The notes beneath the pieces were generated by a model. The model worked only from the letters and a program-made list of their open reading frames with translations. It made no database searches and was not told where the DNA came from. Below, in pieces: positions 60,025 through 64,000 of a DNA stretch of 64,000 nucleotides; the first letter of the stretch is position 1, and each line of letters opens with the position of its first letter. The translations under genes and the position numbers were made by a program. Source of the DNA: Diogma glabrata (taxonomy: Eukaryota > Arthropoda > Insecta > Diptera > Cylindrotomidae); assembly GCA_963693315.1 (NCBI GenBank), contig OY856186.1, positions 137,205,436 through 137,269,435 of the forward strand, read 5' to 3'.

Positions 60025-60026
60025 TT

Positions 60027-60531
60027 AACAACACATGATCAGAAGGATCTCCCTGATACAGCACGACTTGTTTGCTCGAACGCTCAAAAACAAACTGACC
60101 ATCATCATTATCATTTCTTAAAGTTAATGTTGTCTATAGATAAAATTTTGTGGAAATTCATTATATAAAATAAAGGAAAACACAAACTTTGTCGTTTTCC
60201 ACGTAACAATATTTAATTAGTCAACCGGTTTCGCTTACTACAGCATTATCAAGACTAAATAAAATTATAAATTACAAAATTTGTAAAACAATCAATAAAT
60301 AAATTACAAAAATAAATTATACAAACATACGAACTTAAAACTTAAAAAATAATAAAATAAGTATGACATGGACATGAGCGGTAATTGATTAAGGAGAGAA
60401 ATATTTATCACTAATACATTAGTAAAAATAGGAAACATTAAATAAAAATATCACATATGTACATAATACAAAAAATGTAACCAATAAAAATAAAAAATAA
60501 AAAAATATAAATAAAAATAGTTAAATATAAT
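60027..60531 (-). mobile_element. Possible Penelope-like terminal segment with hammerhead-like motif
   Basis: On the minus strand CTTGATAATGCTGTAG followed by TAAGCGAAACCGGTTG (about 60225-60257) has the UGANAA-stem-GAAAC order of degenerate hammerhead motifs (GCT pairing with AGC). Downstream on that strand a short frame (DGQFVFERSSKQVVLY) is cut by FB-1. I could not assign it. The rest is A-rich. Confidence 0.35.
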
Positions 60532-60720
60532 TGTTGTAGAGTAAAATGTATAAACATTATAAATAGTATAATATAAGTATGGCAACACTAAATGTTAATG
60601 ATAATCCGCCATACTATATTCTTACAAGTTGTTGTAGTCTACACGTCAGATGCAAAGCATCTATATAATAAAATATTATAACGTGTTGTTAATATATAAA
60701 TATATTATAAATAAATTACA
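60532..60720 (+). repeat. Candidate short 5' LTR
   Basis: A 189-bp segment starting TGTTGTAGAG and ending ATTACA lies 51 bp before the gag ATG, with TATATAATAAAAT inside. The shape fits a small gypsy LTR, but the other LTR is outside the window. Confidence 0.35.
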
Positions 60721-60771
60721 AAGTGAACTACAATTAAAGTGTTTGTTTTTAATAAAAGAAACGAATACAAC

Positions 60772-61046
60772 ATGGCGCAGTTGGTATTAGTTCCGCCACA
60801 AGCCTTAAAATTGTCAGGAAATGTGGCTGACAACTGGGAAAAATTCCTAAACAAATTTAAAAATTACATGAAGGCGTCGGGTTTAAATGAAAAAGACAAA
60901 GATGTAAAAGCAGCCATTTTATTAAATATTATAGGTGAAGAAGCCTATGAAGTTTATGAAAATATGAATCTAAAAAAGGAAGAAAAAGATGATTATGACA
61001 TAATTCTAGAACAATTCACTAAATATTGTTCGCCGAAAAAAATGTG
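60772..61046 (+). pseudogene. gypsy-type gag, 5' part, split by FB-2
   Basis: The ATG at 60772 gives MAQLVLVPPQALKLSGNVAD, NWEKFLNKFKNYMKASGL, AAILLNIIGEEAYEVYENM and TKYCSPKK, typical of short Ty3/gypsy Gag proteins. FB-2 is inserted right after the KK codons. The A-run there is one base short of what is needed to join the frame cleanly with 63722. Confidence 0.85.
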
Positions 61047-63719
61047 CCCTGACGGAAAATAAAGTATGAAAAACTATGAAAAAAAAAATGAAAATTTATG
61101 AAAAACAAATATGATAAACTATGAAAAATTATAAAAAAATATGAAAAACTATCTAAATTAATGAAAAACATATCTAAATTTGGACATTTTCATAAATTTT
61201 CATAGTTATTTTCATAGTTTTTCTACAAACAATTATGAATTTCTATGAATTTTTATGACAATGATTAATGAAAATTTAAAATATAGGTATTGCAAAACTA
61301 TGATGGTTGGCGGTTCGAAATTCGAAGGTGTCATTTTTGGAAGGATGTTTCCATACGAATAAAAAATCTGAAAAAAAACGTGTTCTAGACCGAGTTGTGT
61401 AAACTTGACCAGTTTTGATTTTTCTGAAACTTTTCATATTAAAAGTATGGACAAAATAAAAAATACAACTTATTTTACAATTTTTTTAAAGTGCATAGTT
61501 TGAGCATATGGGGCACCCCGATATGTATGAATAATTAAAATTCTGTCAATCCGATGTAACTTTGAAATTAAACTGCTCAAGAACGGCTATACCGATTTCA
61601 TCAAACTTTTTTTGTTTGATAGATGATTAGTTGGTCGTTTGAAAAAAAATTAATTAAATGTTTTTGTAATTAATTTTTAAATAAAAATATTAAAAATACT
61701 TTTATAAAGATAGCGCTAGGGTCGAAGATCAATTGGAATTTAATTCATTTTTTTCCTGAAAATAGTTCTATTCTTACTTTAAAGTATATCAGATTTACAA
61801 GGAGGCGTTAATTTTTGTTCTTGAGATATTTAATTTTAAAGATTTTTAGTACGACTAAAATTCTAATTTTTCATCATATTTTCAAACAACTTCCATCAAC
61901 AAAAAATTTTAAAATCAATTAAATTTTAACTTTTTTTTAATATAGCTCTATCCTTACTTTAAAATATTTCAAATTTACAAAGAGGCGTTAATTCGTGTTC
62001 TTGAGATATTTAATTTAAAAAATTTTTAATCCGTCTAAAATTCTAATTGCTCATTATTTTTTCGATCAATTTTTATCATCAAAATATTTAAACCACTGAA
62101 GTTTGAAAAAATGATGGAAAATTCGAATTTTAGTTGGACCAAAAATCTTTAAAATTAAATATCTCAAGAACAAAAATTAACGCCTCCTTGGAAAAAAATT
62201 AATTAAACTCCAATTGATCTTCGACCCTAGGGCTATCTTTAAAAAAGATTTTTTAATATTTTTATCTAAAAATTAATTACAAAAACAATTAATTAATTTT
62301 TTTTCAAACGACCAACTAATCATCTATCAAACCAAAAAAAGTTTGATGAAATCGGTATAGCCGTTCTTGAGCAATTTAATTTCAAAGTTACATCGGATTG
62401 GCAGAGTTTTCGTTTTTCATGCATGTTGGGGTGCCCCTAAGCTGAAACTGTGCACTTTAAAAAAATTGTAAAATAAGTTGTATTTTTTATTTTGTCCGTA
62501 CTACTTACATGTCAAGTTTTAGAAAAATCAAAAATGGTCAAGTTCAAATCTCGACTTTTTCACCTGCGTGGATCACGTTTTTCATCAATTATGCATGCCC
62601 ATTCGATCAAGAAACTGAATAATTTTACATTCATATCAAAGTGTCCCTACTTAACATCTTTGAATTGAGTATCAGAAAAAACCATAGCATTACCTACTAA
62701 GATTTTAAATTTCACCGTAAACATAAGGGCGGGCGAAATAGCTAATTATGTATTAAGGGCGTAAAGTAGGACTTTTTTGCTTCAGAGTGAAATCAAAGAA
62801 ACACTAGAAAGCAAAAAGAAACTTTATGTCCGAATTACGTACAAAGTTTGTTGTACGAGTAAGATTCTATAAGATTTATGCTAAAAGAATATATAATACC
62901 AAACACAAATTTTGGCATATTGAATCATAATGAAAAACATAAATTTTTAGAAAAGCTCACAATTGCTCCTATTTAATCCTGGTTTCAACAAGGTTGTTTT
63001 TATAGATAAATGGAAAGATTGGATCCTTTGCATCATTTTGCATTTGTGAACAAATTTTGCGCAAATGCGGTGGCCAAAGTTATATGGTGTCAAACTTTCA
63101 ATTTCACATTGGCCCCCTTTGAGATTTAAAATAAATTTAGATTTTTACTAAATTAACTATCGGATTAACTATCGGATTAAGGTGTAACTGGCATTAAATG
63201 ATTATTATATGCTTTTGTTAAAACGCAACGTTACCTTTTCGGAATATTCAGAAATTTTGTTTGACTTTTGTAACTTTCGCCCCTTTGAGTTTCCGCCAAA
63301 TTTAGCTTTCATATTCATGCAGAGAACCTAATCTATCTATTTACAAAATCGCTATTTTGAATACCGAAATAAAATAGGATTCGAAAAAATTTTACGTGCT
63401 CAATAATCAGATTTTTTCTTAGTTTTTCATAGTTCATAAACATAATTTTTCAGATAAATTCATAATTGTTTACCTAATTTTCATAGAAAATAAGAGATTT
63501 TAAAAAAAATTAACATGTTCATAGTCATAGTTTTATCATAGTTTTTCATTTTTGGAGACATACTTTTGCAGAGAAATTCATACTTTTTCCTAAAAAATTA
63601 TATTTGTTCCTATTATTTTCTATGAAAAATTATTATTGTCTATGACTTTTCGTTTCATAGCTTTTCATTGAATTTCTTTGAATTTTTCATAGTTTTTCAT
63701 AGATTTTTTTCCGTCAGGG
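61047..63719. mobile_element. CCCTGACGG foldback element FB-2 (2673 bp), inverted relative to FB-1
   Basis: Ends CCCTGACGGAAAA and TTTCCGTCAGGG, flanked by TG on both sides (61045-61046, 63720-63721). Its sequence matches FB-1 read in the opposite direction over most of its length. Near 61800-62060 a segment of about 180 bp (AGGCGTTAATTT...TTGAGATATTTAAT) is repeated, explaining part of the extra length. No ORF. Confidence 0.88.
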
Positions 63720-63721
63720 TG

Positions 63722-64000
63722 CTTTATGAAAGACATATATTTTATATGAGGAAACAACAAGATGGTGAAAAATTTGATCAATTTTTAACCGATGTACGGA
63801 AACTAGCAAGATCGTGTGAATTTAAGTCTCAACAAGATATGATGATAAGAGACAGAGTTGTTTTTGGTATGCGGGATCTAAGAGTTCAAGAGCAAATTAT
63901 AAAAGCCGGTGATCCAGATCTAGACAAAACTACAGAAATTTGCCGCCTTGCGGAAATTAACAAACAACAGTGTGGTGTAATTCAAGGTAATTCTAGTTTT
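63722..64000 (+). pseudogene. gypsy-type gag, 3' part (runs off the window)
   Basis: Reads LYERHIFYMRKQQDGEKFDQ, FLTDVRKLARSCEF, MMIRDRVVFGMRDLRVQEQI and DKTTEICRLAEINKQQ, the conserved second half of Ty3/gypsy Gag before the zinc knuckle. It continues the 60772 fragment; the duplicated TG belongs to the Val codon. Confidence 0.88.

Overview
This window is eukaryotic, very AT-rich, and almost certainly comes from a fly (Diptera). The first 6 kb is nuclear ribosomal DNA on the minus strand. Its 5.8S is followed by a separate 29-30 nt 2S rRNA, a processing split described for flies. Multi-kilobase (TA)n arrays, dense nested transposons, a GT-AG intron inside a transposase gene and a 200-N scaffold gap all fit an insect repeat-rich or pericentromeric region. 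I see no ordinary single-copy host gene.

Layout. 1-6140: part of an rDNA unit read right to left. It holds a decayed 28S 3' end (about 6140-5728), an intergenic spacer with a full-length 5S rRNA gene (5051-5168) and alternating ~165-bp spacer repeats, then 18S (956-2959), ITS1, 5.8S, 2S, ITS2 and the 28S 5' end. 6141-14760: two head-to-tail remnants of one Ty3/gypsy element resembling the CsRn1 group, with minisatellites upstream of a stop-ridden pol. 15060-28420: (TA)n arrays that abut transposon ends. Among them lie palindromic elements, two hAT-type transposase genes each hit by the same small hAT-like element, a Penelope-like fragment, a scaffold gap and a 1-kb near-perfect palindrome.

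28430-57300 is a layered nest. An inverted-repeat element carries a Tigger/pogo transposon (29043-31225, TA target sites) and a hAT transposon (31374-57200, exact 8-bp target duplication TGTGGCAC). The hAT was only about 2.5 kb before a Ty3/gypsy retrotransposon (32292-42719) and a CR1/jockey-like LINE (about 51235-56153) inserted into its minus-strand transposase. An 8-kb tandem duplication (35829-43810 and 43819-51800) then copied gag-pol, the 3' LTR, part of the hAT gene and the 5' end of the LINE.

57447-64000 holds two ORF-less, inverted-repeat elements of about 2.6 kb with termini CCCTGACGG and 2-bp target duplications. The second one splits a gypsy-type gag gene that runs off the window.

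The most unusual items are the 5S gene inside the rDNA spacer, an acidic helical-repeat ORF upstream of gag, a trypsin-like fragment inside the gypsy LTR, the CCCTGACGG foldback family, and the datable order of the nested insertions.
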